From: Strigops habroptila
Taxonomy: Eukaryota > Chordata > Aves > Psittaciformes > Psittacidae
Reading direction: 5' to 3'
Length of the DNA stretch: 64,000 nucleotides
Assembly (NCBI RefSeq): GCF_004027225.2
Contig: NC_046358.1
Coordinates: 537,979 to 601,978, forward strand
The translations under genes were made by a program, and so were the position numbers. The notes beneath the pieces are model-generated. The model was not told the origin of the DNA. It saw only the letters and a program-made list of their open reading frames with translations, and ran no database searches. This document shows, one piece after another, positions 22,101 through 31,900 of the stretch (position 1 is the first letter of the stretch; each line of letters begins with the position of its first letter).

Positions 22101-25100
22101 AGCTCTAGACCATGCAAAATGAGTTCTCTCAGGTATCTCTTGTCACTACCTCAACCTACTCCCTGCCTCATCCTCTTGTACACAGTCTGGCTTCCCAGCC
22201 ACCGGCACCACATTCTTGTGTTGAAGCTTCACTAATCTCATTCTGATTTAAGCTGCCCTCGCTTCCTATCCTCTGCTCCCTCTGGGTTACTCCTATTTTT
22301 GTCTGAATCCACCCCCATGTTTGCTCCCACTCCGTGCAGCTCCTTCCCTGCTCTGCTTCAGAAACCAGCCGGAGACCTACAGTTCTCATGGCAACACACT
22401 CACTACTCATCCGCTTCCGAGCTGTGTCTGCTCCCTGCCTGGGGTAGTCAGCCAGGAGCTGAGCACCAAAGCCTTCAGCTAAAGGGCAGCTGCACACTAA
22501 CTAGGACCAGGGAGGCTTTGGAAGCAGTTTCCAGGTCAAAGGCAGGCTGGTTGTTGAAAAGCCCTGCTGTGGGGATGCAGTAAAAGGCAAGATACTGGCC
22601 TCCACAGTCTTGGTTGGCTTGTATTCTTCTGCAGCAGTGGGTGCACGTTGTCCAGCAGTTCCTGGAGAGCTGCTGGAGCCAAAGAGGTGAGTTATGCTTG
22701 AATTATAAACACCGTGGATTGGCCACTGTTACTCCAGGCTATTGAGAGCAATGACCGGTTGATTGCTGCAGCTCTGAACGGTTCAAGGCACACAACAGCT
22801 CTACAGTGCTGTGAAGAGCATGTTTTGCCACTACAACAGCATGAAGCGCTTGCCATTCCATTCAGCTGGATTAAAGTGCTGAGGAAAGCCTGTGTCTGGC
22901 ACTCTTGCATCTTTCCTAGCTCCTTTGAGGTTTCATGGAGTTGGTTTCATGTTATCTGACTTTACAGCCTGATGTGAATCTAGTAGGTTAAGAGCCATCT
23001 GTGCCTTCTCTGCAATGCCTCTGGGCACTTTGCTGTAGCTGGCTTCCAAAGCTTGTGGTTATCTGGGGGCCTGGAGGTTTTAAGAGCCCTGGTATCTAAT
23101 CTAGCTATGAAAAAGGTCAGAATTGGTCACCCAGTGATTCCTGCAGTGTCCTTTTAACAGTTTGCCCCAATGCTGCCTTAAATGCTTTTAGTTTGGTAGA
23201 GCCTTTCCCATCCTGTCCCCTGGGAAGATAAAGTCCCAGCCCAGGAGAGCAGAGCCACACTGCTTCCCCACCCTCAGAAGAGCCTCAAGTGCCAGAGAGG
23301 GTCCACCTTGGTGGCTACAGATAAGGGACCTGTGTTCTTAGTGCCTGGGCTCTTTCTGGCTTGCTCCCAATGAAATGAGGCAACAAGACGCTTCCAGTTA
23401 CAGATACATTTATTCTTCCATATCTGTACAGCTGATAGATCAGTGCATGCTTCAAGCAGCAGTAGCTAGAGAAAGTTCCTCTCCTGCTAGTAGGATAAAT
23501 AAACTGCTGTTGCTGTATTATGAGCCTGTGTGGATGCTTACCTGTTTCCAGGCTGGGAGTGCCAACTGCACTTGAATTAGGGGAAAAGAAACCCACAAGG
23601 AAGAAGAAAAGGAAGAACAGCTTTGATTTCATTCACATCCAAATGTGGCAGGAGAAGAAAGACCAGTTTGTGTCTCTGACCCTTGCCGTAACTATGGCTT
23701 TGAGATGCAATGCTACTGTCTCCTTGCAAGCTGCCTGCTTATCCGCAGATGGTGTTGCCGTATCCCTTTCTGTCCATGCTCTGCAGTGTCACAGCCACAT
23801 CCCCAAAACAAGTCTTTTGCCAAACACTGCCATTGTTCCACAAGGAGGAGATGCACAGTCAGGAGTGGGAAATTCCCAGTGTGGAGAATGGGAACTTGCC
23901 CACAAGGTTCCAGCAGACAATGCTGTCATCTGAGCAGAGAGCCTGCGAGCTCTGCTCCGAAGGACTCCGTGGCAAGGACAGGAACAGGGGCAGTCTGTGA
24001 TGGGTAAGGCGAGAACAACAGAACAGGCCACACACAACAGGAATGCTGCAGCATCCTTCCTCCTGCTAGGACTGGAGAAACTGGCAGCAGCAGTAAAGAA
24101 ATGGGATATGTTAAGTGATAAATACCTTCAAATGGTGTAATCTCTCGGATTCTGTTTCCTGAGGGTCTGCAGAACATCCTCGAGAAGCGATAGCCCCAAA
24201 TCCACTTTGAAGGACAGGAAGGGGTCAGACAGGTCAGAAAGAGTGGTGCCATTCTGGGAACCTGTCTCTGAGGTCCCATAGTCTGTAGCCTGGTCCTTGT
24301 GGGATTGAGTTTGAGTGGCTTTGTGGTATTGATGAGAAGCATCAGAAAAGGAGATGTCAGAGTGAGAATCTGTGTGGTCGATGATGTTGGGGCAGCTAGA
24401 ACTGTCCAGGTACAGCCGGGGAGGCTTGGGGGGGGCTTGTGCCTTGGCTAGGTTTTGTTCACTCTGGCATGACAGGTAATCAGACTTGTCCTTCAGATCC
24501 CTCAAGCATTCCCTCTTCTGGCACTGTCCATCACTGTCCAGAGTGTGGCTGTTCTGATTGAGGAGGATGACTTGGTTACCCAGCTTTTTGTGTCTCCTGA
24601 GAGAGAAACGTCTGAAGAACGTTGTGGATTTGATGGACCCTCTCCGCCAAGTATCCATGCTGACGAGAGGAGCAGGAGGAAACTGCTGACTCTTCACAGT
24701 CAGGTGCTGGACTCAAGTCGCAGGATCAGCAGCAAGCGGCACAACAGGAACAACCTCTTCCTTCCCTGTTCCTGTAGCTGGAAGGAAAACAGAGAGGCTG
24801 GTATTGCAGGAAATGCAAACTTCCCACTATCTCCCTGTGCTAAGGAGCAATTGGCCTGCCTTGGCTATGGAGGAGTCTCCTTCAGTGGAGAAGCAGTCTC
24901 CTTCTTCAGTGGAGAAGGAATGGTGATGTCTGAGCTTATTAAATCTGAGCTGCAGGAACAAGCTGGTGAAGAATAGCAAAGGCACACAGTCACCATGAGA
25001 ACAGATTTAATCTAGCATCTAGAACAGAAGGGCACTGGGGTACCATGGTAACCAGCCACCTTCTCCATGCAGGGCACAGTGTAAAAATCTCAGTGGGTGG

Positions 25101-27515
25101 TTGGGAAGGGAGACGGTGACTCAGTCGTGCTGAAGGAAACCAAAGAAACAGTCAAAGAGGAATCTGAACCACGACAAAATGCAGGTGTAAAAGGCAAACA
25201 TCAGGAAAACTGAATGTAAAATAGACTTACACTGTGGTGGAGCAGCACCTCAGTCCAACAGGCGGAGAGGAGAGGCTGCTGAAGCACTCAGAGAACTGAG
25301 GCTACCACGTTCACCAGCGCTGGAATGTTGGAAGAAGCAAGTCCAGGAACAGTTCAGCCAGGTTGGACCCGGAATGCTGAAAATCCCCAATGCCTCCTTC
25401 TCTTCATGTGCCTCCTGTCACTGCTTCCAGGCTGCAGTTCCTTCTGCGTGTGGATTTGTTTTGAGCCAAGCCCTTGCTGAGTCAGCCACGTCAGAAACTG
25501 GGTTTTACACTATTGGTAATTGCCAGGATTGCAGGAAGTAGGTGTGTGGAGTGGCAAAGCATCAGCCCACGCGCTCCCGAGGAGAACACGAGCTCCCTCC
25601 GCGGCGCCCGGGCTGCTGGAGAACTGTCACCATGGACTTGGAGCCCATCTTGCATCAGACTGTTCCTTCTCTTGGTGCTGTCCCTCCTGCTGCTTCTGCT
25701 GGCTTCTTGTCTGAGCAGAGCTCCCAAAGGAGCCTGGAAATCATCTCTTGTCTGTTTTAAATGTAAATCCAGAGTGTGAGGTGGTGATTCAGGTTTGGGT
25801 GGTGATTCATCTGCATGAGCCTCATGTAGGTTACTTCATTCAGCCCAGCAAGCGACAGTGTTTGTGGTTGGTGGTCAGGAACTTTGAAGCAGCCCAGTTC
25901 TGCCACCGAGGGCTGATACAATCTGCTGCTTTCCCAGACACTCTGAAGACCTGTGCTGAGCAGTACTGAAGGGTTATTTCATTCATGCAGCTCCTAAGAT
26001 ACCAATTATGGCATATTAGTCTCTTCATTTCCCAGTCTGAGTTTCTCATCTATTGTGGGCTTCTCTTTTCTCCTCCCAGCCAGACACTGCAGCTGGAGGA
26101 GCCACTTTGCTGGCACATGACAGCAAATTTGCACTTGCCCCATTTTCATGCAGAATCTTACTTAGCTATTCTATTGCCTTTTCATCCCTTCTCTTTGCTG
26201 TTTAAATGTCCTTAAACCACCAGTAGATCTAGTAAAATGAACATGAGATTTACTTCTTTTCATTCACCTTCTGTGAAGATGCTTTTATTTCTACCTGAGC
26301 TGTCAGGCAAATGAGCTGGATGTTTCCAAGCATTGCAGAGCTTTGCATACATCCAAAATAGTCAAGCCACCTACTGATGTTCAGTGGCTTCTGAAAGCAG
26401 AGTGCCAAACCCACCACTTTGCTCTGCAGTAGCTGCTGTCATCTGCTGCCTACATTGATTAGGTAGAGTCTGCAATCAACTTGCTTGATGTGACAGTTGC
26501 TGCCACACACAGAAGAAAAGGCTCCAAGAGCTTTTGAGAACTCGACCACACTTGGATCAGGTTTGGGAACATACCTGCTGGTTTTCCTGCTGCAGCCGCT
26601 GCCATGACTAAACCACAGAAGGGTTCAATGGTGGTGTTTTTATGGCATTAGCCTTTGTAACGGGTGAAGTGTACACTGGACTTTGTGCCCCAGTGTTGGA
26701 CCTGCAGAGCAAGCTCATCATCCAAAATAACCTGCCCCAGCGAAGCAGAGCCATGCTTCCCATCCAACCTTAGAGCAGCTCAGAACAGCCTTCCAGACCT
26801 CAGAGCAGCTTCCAGTATCTGAAGGGGGGTACAAGGATGCTGGAGAGGGACTCTTCATCAGTGATAGGACAAGGGGTGGTGGGTTTAAACTGAAACAGGG
26901 GAGATTGAGATGAGCTCTTAGGCAGAAGCTCTTCCCTGTGAGGGTGCTGAGGCGCTGGCACAGGGTGCCCAGAGAAGCTGTGGCTGCCCCAGCCCTGGCA
27001 GTGTTCAAGGCCAGGTTGGACACAGGGGCTTGGAGCAACCTGCTCTAGTGGAAGGTGTCCCTGCCCGTGGCACGGGGGTGGGACTGGAGGAGCTTTAAGG
27101 TCCCTTCATTCCAAACCAGCCTTGATCCTATCATTATAACCTTGTTGTGAGCAGGGAGTAGCTCCAGTTGCAAGCATGTAACTGGGGCTCCCAGTCTGTC
27201 CCGCTCACTGTCTCACAGCAGCACTGTTTAGACACAGCCTGTTTCCTGTAGGCCAGGCAGCTTTCACACCTTGCCCCATTTCCCTGGGGCCCCACTGCTA
27301 TGAACCACCCCCTGACTTTAATGTGCATGTTGTGAGTGTGGTTCATGGAGGTGGGGGGGTGTCCTCAACAGTCTGTGTTTGTTTTGTGCCCCCAGGAATC
27401 AGTGGTATCAGAACGGGACTATGAGAGCCTGGTGATGATGAGGATGCGCCAAGCAGCAGAGAGGCAGCAGCTTATTGCACAGCTCAAGCGGGAAGAGGAG
27501 GAGTCTCACACCTAA
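10113..27515 (+). CDS. DNAJC17: DnaJ homolog subfamily C member 17 (complete, 11 exons)
   Basis: Coding exons: 10113-10190, 12225-12294, 13484-13542, 15604-15691, 16074-16156, 16596-16692, 18097-18146, 18648-18725, 19359-19439, 20234-20362, 27396-27515. All have GT-AG introns and consistent phases, giving 310 aa (human about 304). The N-terminal J domain (about residues 11-76) starts '[13 protein letters not shown]' and has the Hsp70-activating HPD in '[11 protein letters not shown]' (exon 2). A basic and acidic coiled-coil region follows (exons 4-7; '[17 protein letters not shown]'). An RRM-like domain spans exons 8-10 ('[11 protein letters not shown]', '[11 protein letters not shown]', '[10 protein letters not shown]'). 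The C-terminus reads '[20 protein letters not shown]'. In other species DNAJC17 is a nuclear, spliceosome-associated J protein. C15orf62 lies antisense in intron 10. Transcription converges on GCHFR. Confidence 0.96.
10893..10997. repeat. 35-bp tandem repeat, three copies
   Basis: Three near-identical 35-bp units with core 'gaaggagatgaaagacttgg' and 'ggtgacctcag', in DNAJC17 intron 1. The second unit differs at one base (ggaagac for gaaagac). Confidence 0.9.
11972..12005. repeat. 34-bp perfect palindrome
   Basis: Both 17-base arms are exactly complementary with no spacer (centre ATTCATGAAT; left arm TTTCTGTCAGGCATTCA). It lies in DNAJC17 intron 1, followed by a short direct repeat of 'acagaaaccttg'. 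Confidence 0.95.
13553..14095 (+). repeat. CR1 LINE 3' end (subfamily B)
   Basis: Long copy from 'ctgggcactggtggggctgc' to the terminal 'tgattctaggattctatga'. Subfamily B markers are 'ttgatgatctcaaaggtctt' and the 'ctgaggaacaattccttccc' block. It starts about 10 bases after the DNAJC17 exon 3 donor. Confidence 0.93.
16675..16722 (+). repeat. 20-bp tandem duplication across the DNAJC17 exon 6 donor
   Basis: The unit 'gagagcagcacttccaaggt' occurs at 16675-16694 and 16695-16714, followed by a partial third. It creates two identical CCAAG|GTGAGAG donors, after 16692 and after 16712. Only the first keeps frame with exon 7. Confidence 0.9.
17676..17905 (-). repeat. CR1 LINE 3' end (subfamily B)
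   Basis: Begins 'tcatagaatcctagaaccaa', with 'ccaaggccaccactgaccca' and 'ggaaggaattgttcctcagc'. 5' truncated. In DNAJC17 intron 6. Confidence 0.92.
21998..22065 (-). repeat. Short CR1 LINE 3' tail (subfamily B)
   Basis: 'agaatcatagaatcaaccag' followed by 'gttggaaaagacctttaaga' and 'tcatcaagtccaacc'. Only the last ~70 bases are present. In DNAJC17 intron 10. Confidence 0.88.
23409..23414 (-). other. Possible polyadenylation signal for C15orf62
   Basis: AATAAA on the minus strand about 710 bases beyond the C15orf62 stop. It is the first clear hexamer I noticed downstream. Unsupported by transcript data. Confidence 0.35.
24128..24658 (-). CDS. C15orf62: C15orf62 orthologue, single-exon gene nested in DNAJC17
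   Basis: Uninterrupted frame of 176 codons plus stop, antisense in DNAJC17 intron 10, the same nested arrangement as in human. The start is set at the ATG at 24658 because the human protein begins with the equivalent 'METWRKGS' (here 'MDTWRRGS'). The frame is open 13 codons further up. Conserved landmarks are 'FFRRFSLRR' near the start, '[18 protein letters not shown]' mid-protein, and a near-identical C-terminal block beginning '[20 protein letters not shown]'. The proline-rich PPKPPRLY is a possible SH3-type ligand. The 'DLG.SLLEDVL' stretch resembles the C-terminal motif of Cdc42 effector proteins, which is only suggestive. The human protein is listed as mitochondrial without known function. 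Confidence 0.92.
   Translation of the reverse strand: MDTWRRGSIKSTTFFRRFSLRRHKKLGNQVILLNQNSHTLDSDGQCQKRECLRDLKDKSDYLSCQSEQNLAKAQAPPKPPRLYLDSSSCPNIIDHTDSHSDISFSDASHQYHKATQTQSHKDQATDYGTSETGSQNGTTLSDLSDPFLSFKVDLGLSLLEDVLQTLRKQNPRDYTI
26768..27133 (+). repeat. CR1 LINE 3' end (subfamily A)
   Basis: From 'cttagagcagctcagaacag' through 'gaagctcttccctgtgaggg' and 'caggttggacacaggggctt' to a diverged terminus 'gatcctatcat'. In DNAJC17 intron 10, ending about 260 bases before the last exon. Confidence 0.92.
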
Positions 27516-27583
27516 CATGAGAGAGGATGGATTCTCCCACCCCAGCATTCTGCATTTCCAAAGCTGCTTCTTAATTTAAAGTC

Positions 27584-27589
27584 AATAAA
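27584..27589 (+). other. DNAJC17 polyadenylation signal
   Basis: AATAAA 69 bases after the DNAJC17 stop codon, giving a short 3' UTR. A CR1 copy begins about 40 bases further on. Confidence 0.85.
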
Positions 27590-27630
27590 CCTCCTTTTAT
27601 AAGCTGTTGTAGGAATAGGGCTTGTTGACA

Positions 27631-28029
27631 GGCTGAGAGAGCTGGGCTGGGGCAGCCTGGAGAAGAGAAGGCTCCTTAAGGGGAGACCTCAGAGCAGCTC
27701 CAGTGCCTAAAGGGGCTCCAGGAAACCTGCAGAGGGGCTTTGGGCAAGGGCCTGTAGGGACAGGCCAAGGGGAATGGCTTTAACCTGCCAGAGGGGAGAC
27801 TGAGATGAGCTCTGAGGCAGAAGCTCTTCCCTGTGAGGGTGCTGAGGCGCTGGCACAGGGTGCCCAGAGAAGCTGTGGCTGCCCCATCCCTGGCAGTGTT
27901 CAAGGCCAGGTTGGACACAGGGGCTTGGAGCAACCTGCTCTAGTGGAAGGTGTCCCTGCCCGTGGCAGGGGGTTGGAGCTGAAGGAGCTTTAAGCTCCCT
28001 TCAACCCAAACCAGTCTGGGATTCTATGA
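27631..28029 (+). repeat. CR1 LINE 3' end (subfamily A)
   Basis: From 'ggctgagagagctgggctgg' to 'agtctgggattctatga'. It carries the longer 5' block 'ggagaagagaaggctcctta'. It lies between the convergent DNAJC17 and GCHFR 3' ends. Confidence 0.94.
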
Positions 28030-28292
28030 ATAGAAACTCTCAGTGACTGCAGCCATTACCCCTTTCCATAGGTGGGGTCATGGCTGTGTAAGTGTATTAA
28101 CGTGTTGTTTTGTGTACTCAGAGCTGGTGTCTCCTCACAGAGGGTGGGGGGCGAGAGGTGCTGTCAGAACACCAAACCCTGGAGCTGCTTTTAATCCCTG
28201 TGAGTTTCCTCGGGAGCTGTGCATCCAGGAGGCTTTGGCAACAACTGTTCAAAACAACACACAGGAAGACATTGGTCTCTTCAGAGAAATGG

Positions 28293-28298
28293 TTTATT
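28293..28298 (-). other. Possible GCHFR polyadenylation signal
   Basis: AATAAA on the minus strand (in accAATAAAcc) about 685 bases past the GCHFR stop. Plausible by position only. Confidence 0.4.
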
Positions 28299-28982
28299 GG
28301 TGTTACCCCTTCAACAGGATTGATCCAGTCCCAAACCATCCAGCACTGCTGCTAAGGTGACAGACCTGTACCTTAAGTCTTCATGAGACCTTTCTCTGCT
28401 GCTCTAAGGCTATTTTGGGGACAATGTGTAACACTTGAATGGCCTCCGGGGGCTGATGGTGCTGCTGACTACAACGTCATGTAGGAGAGAAACCACCTTG
28501 CTGCCTGTGAAGGGATGCTCAGTGTGGGTTCTGCACTTCCTGCTTGCGTTTTGGGGATGAGCTGGTTTCCCACCCATGCTTGGCTGCCTCTATGGCCTGG
28601 GAGAAGATGTGCCCTGACCTCAGGTCAGCCCGAGGAGCAGGCAGGTCTGTATTGAGCTCCCTCCAGTGCATGCTAAAGAGATGATTAAAATGTGAAAAGA
28701 TGATGGTATTTGCCAGGCTGCCACTCAGATGAATGTAGAGATGGAGCCAGCTCTTCTCTGGCCTGATTGCACTGGGCTGGGCTCACCTCCCCCTGGCCTT
28801 GCCTAATGGCAGGGGTGACAGGGTCCCCTTGGGTCACGTTTTGCCTCTCACTGCTCCTCCCCTGCGCCCGAGTGCCTGGAGTCTGGGACAGAAAGGAATG
28901 AAGGGGGAAGGTTTGCTGTCAGTCCTGTGTGAGATGAGCCCCCGCAGGATGTGGTCCGGGTGGAATGCTGAAGTCTTCCTGG

Positions 28983-31900
28983 CTATTCCTTGTGGAGGCA
29001 CCACACCAGGGTCTGCCCCACGCCGGTCATGCTCACCACGCGGTAGCCGCAGCTCTCCAGCTTGTTCAGGACGACACGTGGAGCATCGTTCACGTAGTAC
29101 TCCCAGCTGCAGCAGGGAAGGGGGAGAAACCTCATCAGGTGAGGGAAGAGGTGACACTTTCCTTGTGGAAGTGGCTCTGCCTTGATACCAAACCCATGTC
29201 CAGCTGTAGGACTGTGCTGCCCATCACCTGCAGGATGCAGTGTTGGGGTTAACCAGATGGGGAAGGTCAAACCCGCCCCAGGCTGCCCACCCAAGGGGAA
29301 AGCCTGTTGAAAGCATCATGTTCAATTGAGATGTGGTTTGGGCACCATGGTCCAAAGCCAGTGCTGCTCAGTTACCTGGGCTGGAACTGCAGTAGAGAGG
29401 GTTCACAAGTGTTCAGAGCTGGGAATTCATGGGAAAAGAGGAAAATCTTAGCAAAGTGGGGAAGAATGGCTGAGGTGTTCCTAAGGAGTGAAACCCCGAT
29501 GTTCTGCCTATGTCAGAGCATGTCGGTGAGTTGGGTGGTTTTGAGAGCCTTTGCCTGGAATTTGGGGATTGGGGAAAAATGCTGCCTTCAGCCAAGCCTT
29601 TGAAAACCAGGAATCATCAGCCGTCAGCTGAGCTGCCAGATAGGAGGAGCTGGAGCTGCTCAGCCCCAGCAGTTAAGACCAAGGAGGAACCAACACTCAG
29701 GATCCTTGTCCAGGTTTTGTTCCTCCAGGGTTGTGCTGGCTCCGGGTGTTTGGGGCAGGAGCTGCCCTTCCCTCTGCCTGATCTCCAGGCAGAGGACCTG
29801 GGACTGCACCCACCATCCAGCAGTTGGGATTGCAGAGCATGGACACAATCTAGGCTGTGGTGGGAAGAAGCAGCAGAGCTGAAACAGCAAGTGTGACCCT
29901 CAGTGCTGGAGCTGGCAGCCTTCCTGCTCCTACAACCATCTCTGGAGGCAGGATTTGAGCACATGGGGTAAGGTTCATGATAGTTTAGCTCTTCTCTGAC
30001 TCACTGTGCCAGATAAGCTGATAATGATGGGCTGCAGCACCACTGGTGATCTTGTTTGGGCACCTTAAAGCCTTTTACCAATTTTCATACCAATAACACA
30101 CAAAAAGACCCAAAAGCGTTCCCAGAGTGGCTCCAGCTGAGATTGCAAAGCATTAATGGCATGCTGAGTCCTTTTAAAGCATGAAATAGCACCAAGATGT
30201 GAGAGGTTTCTTTTTTAGCTTCTCAGGACAGACTATACTTTGCTGTAATTACAGATGTGGAGGAGAGATAATGTGTATTATTATAAGTGCCTTTGAAGTC
30301 AGTGCTTTCTCCAGGAGCCTTGCCACATACCCTTCGGATTCACATGGAGCAGTTGGTAAATATTATCCCCATTATGCAGAGGCAGGCACGGGGCAGGATT
30401 GTTTGGTACCTGTAGGAGCTACAGAACGGGGTGGCTGAGCTAAAAGCAGAAGGAAGCGGAGCTGCCCAGGGCTTTAAGCACAGCTCTGCAATGAGGGAGA
30501 CAACGACTGCATGTGGTGAGTATCGTGTGTGCTGCCATCCCCATCTGAATGGGGATGGAGCAGCTGGGAACATGTGCAGAACCCCTCATCCCAGATGAAT
30601 GCAGCAGGGAACTGAGGAGTCACCCCAGCCTGGAGGCCCCTGCACACCCTTAGAATCAGAGAATCAACCAGGTTGGGAAAGACCTTTAAGACCATCAAGT
30701 CCAACCATCCTTAAGCATGTGGCCCAGCTGCCCTCCAGATGTGCCAGAACCAGAGACTGGATGAGTGTGCATGGGGTGGGATTGATGGGCAGGAGCGTCC
30801 TCCATGCTATGCTGAAGTGTCAGTAGGTGCTTTAGACCTTAACTCCCAGGATGAACAGGGAGGTGCTGCCTTTCATCTAGGACCAAACAGCGCCAATAGC
30901 ATCTCTAATCACACAAGATTGTGAATGATAAATTCATCGTAAGTTCAGGATGGTTGAATTTTTGTGTGTATAAAAGAGGAAAAGATGTTGCACTGGTTCA
31001 GCCTGGAGAAGGCTCCTTAAGGGGGGACCTTAGAGCAGCTCCAGTGCCTAAAGGGGCTCCAGGAAACCTGGAGAGGGGCTTTGGACAAGGGCCTGTAGGG
31101 ACAGGCCAAGGGGAATGGCTTTAACCTGCCAGAGGGGAGATTGAGATGAGCTCTGAGGCAGAAGCTCTTCCCTGTGAGGGTGCTGAGGCGCTGGCACAGG
31201 GTGCACAGAGAAGCTGTGGCTGCCCCATCCCTGGCAGTGTTCAAGGCCAGGCTGGACACAGGGGCTTGGAGCAACCTGCTCTAGTGGAAGGTGTCCCTGC
31301 CCGTGGCAGGGGTTGGAGCTGGATCAGCTTTAAGGTCCCTTCAACACAAACCAGGCTGGGATTCTACAGTTCTATGAGACGCTGGGGATGGTGCCTGGAT
31401 CCATCCCCTTCTCTGCAGCAGCCGGGGCTCAGGTACTTGATCCCTGCCCCTGGGCAGGCTGGGGCAGAGCCCGGCTGCCCTGTGCTGAAGCCCGGATGCC
31501 CTCAGGGTTCTGCTCCACACGTGGGGCCAGGGAGCAGCCGCTGGGACGTGACCATGTGCCACTTGCTGGAGCTGGAGCAGAGCTGCATAACAGGATCTCT
31601 CCCATTAGAGGCAAGCTCTCCATTATTAGAGATAATTATGTGCTTCATCCTGGCACTGCAGGGCCCCACAGGTCCTTGCTGCTTAGACCTTTTCTTTCAG
31701 GCTCCCTCCAAGGCCATGTTTAAGGGTTTGGGGCTCATGGTGCTACAGGCAGGGTGAGATCTGCAGCGTCCCGTAGCCGGGTTTACCATGACCGCAGCCC
31801 TGCAGTCAGCGGGATGGCAAATCCTGCTCGGATGTGGGACAGGCACAGGAGCAGAAGGTGGGACCTTCAGCAGGGAGGTGGCCGGGGCATGTCCTGTGCC

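Larger units (their letters stand above)
20363..27395. other. DNAJC17 intron 10 (7.0 kb)
   Basis: Largest DNAJC17 intron. It holds antisense C15orf62 and CR1 fragments at 21998 and 26768. The rest is unique sequence without recognised exons; scattered open frames on both strands have no domain or splice support. Confidence 0.6.

Noticed and set aside
24659-24697. Thirteen-residue upstream extension of C15orf62
   Set aside because: Human protein starts at the equivalent of 24658; the extension has no recognised similarity.
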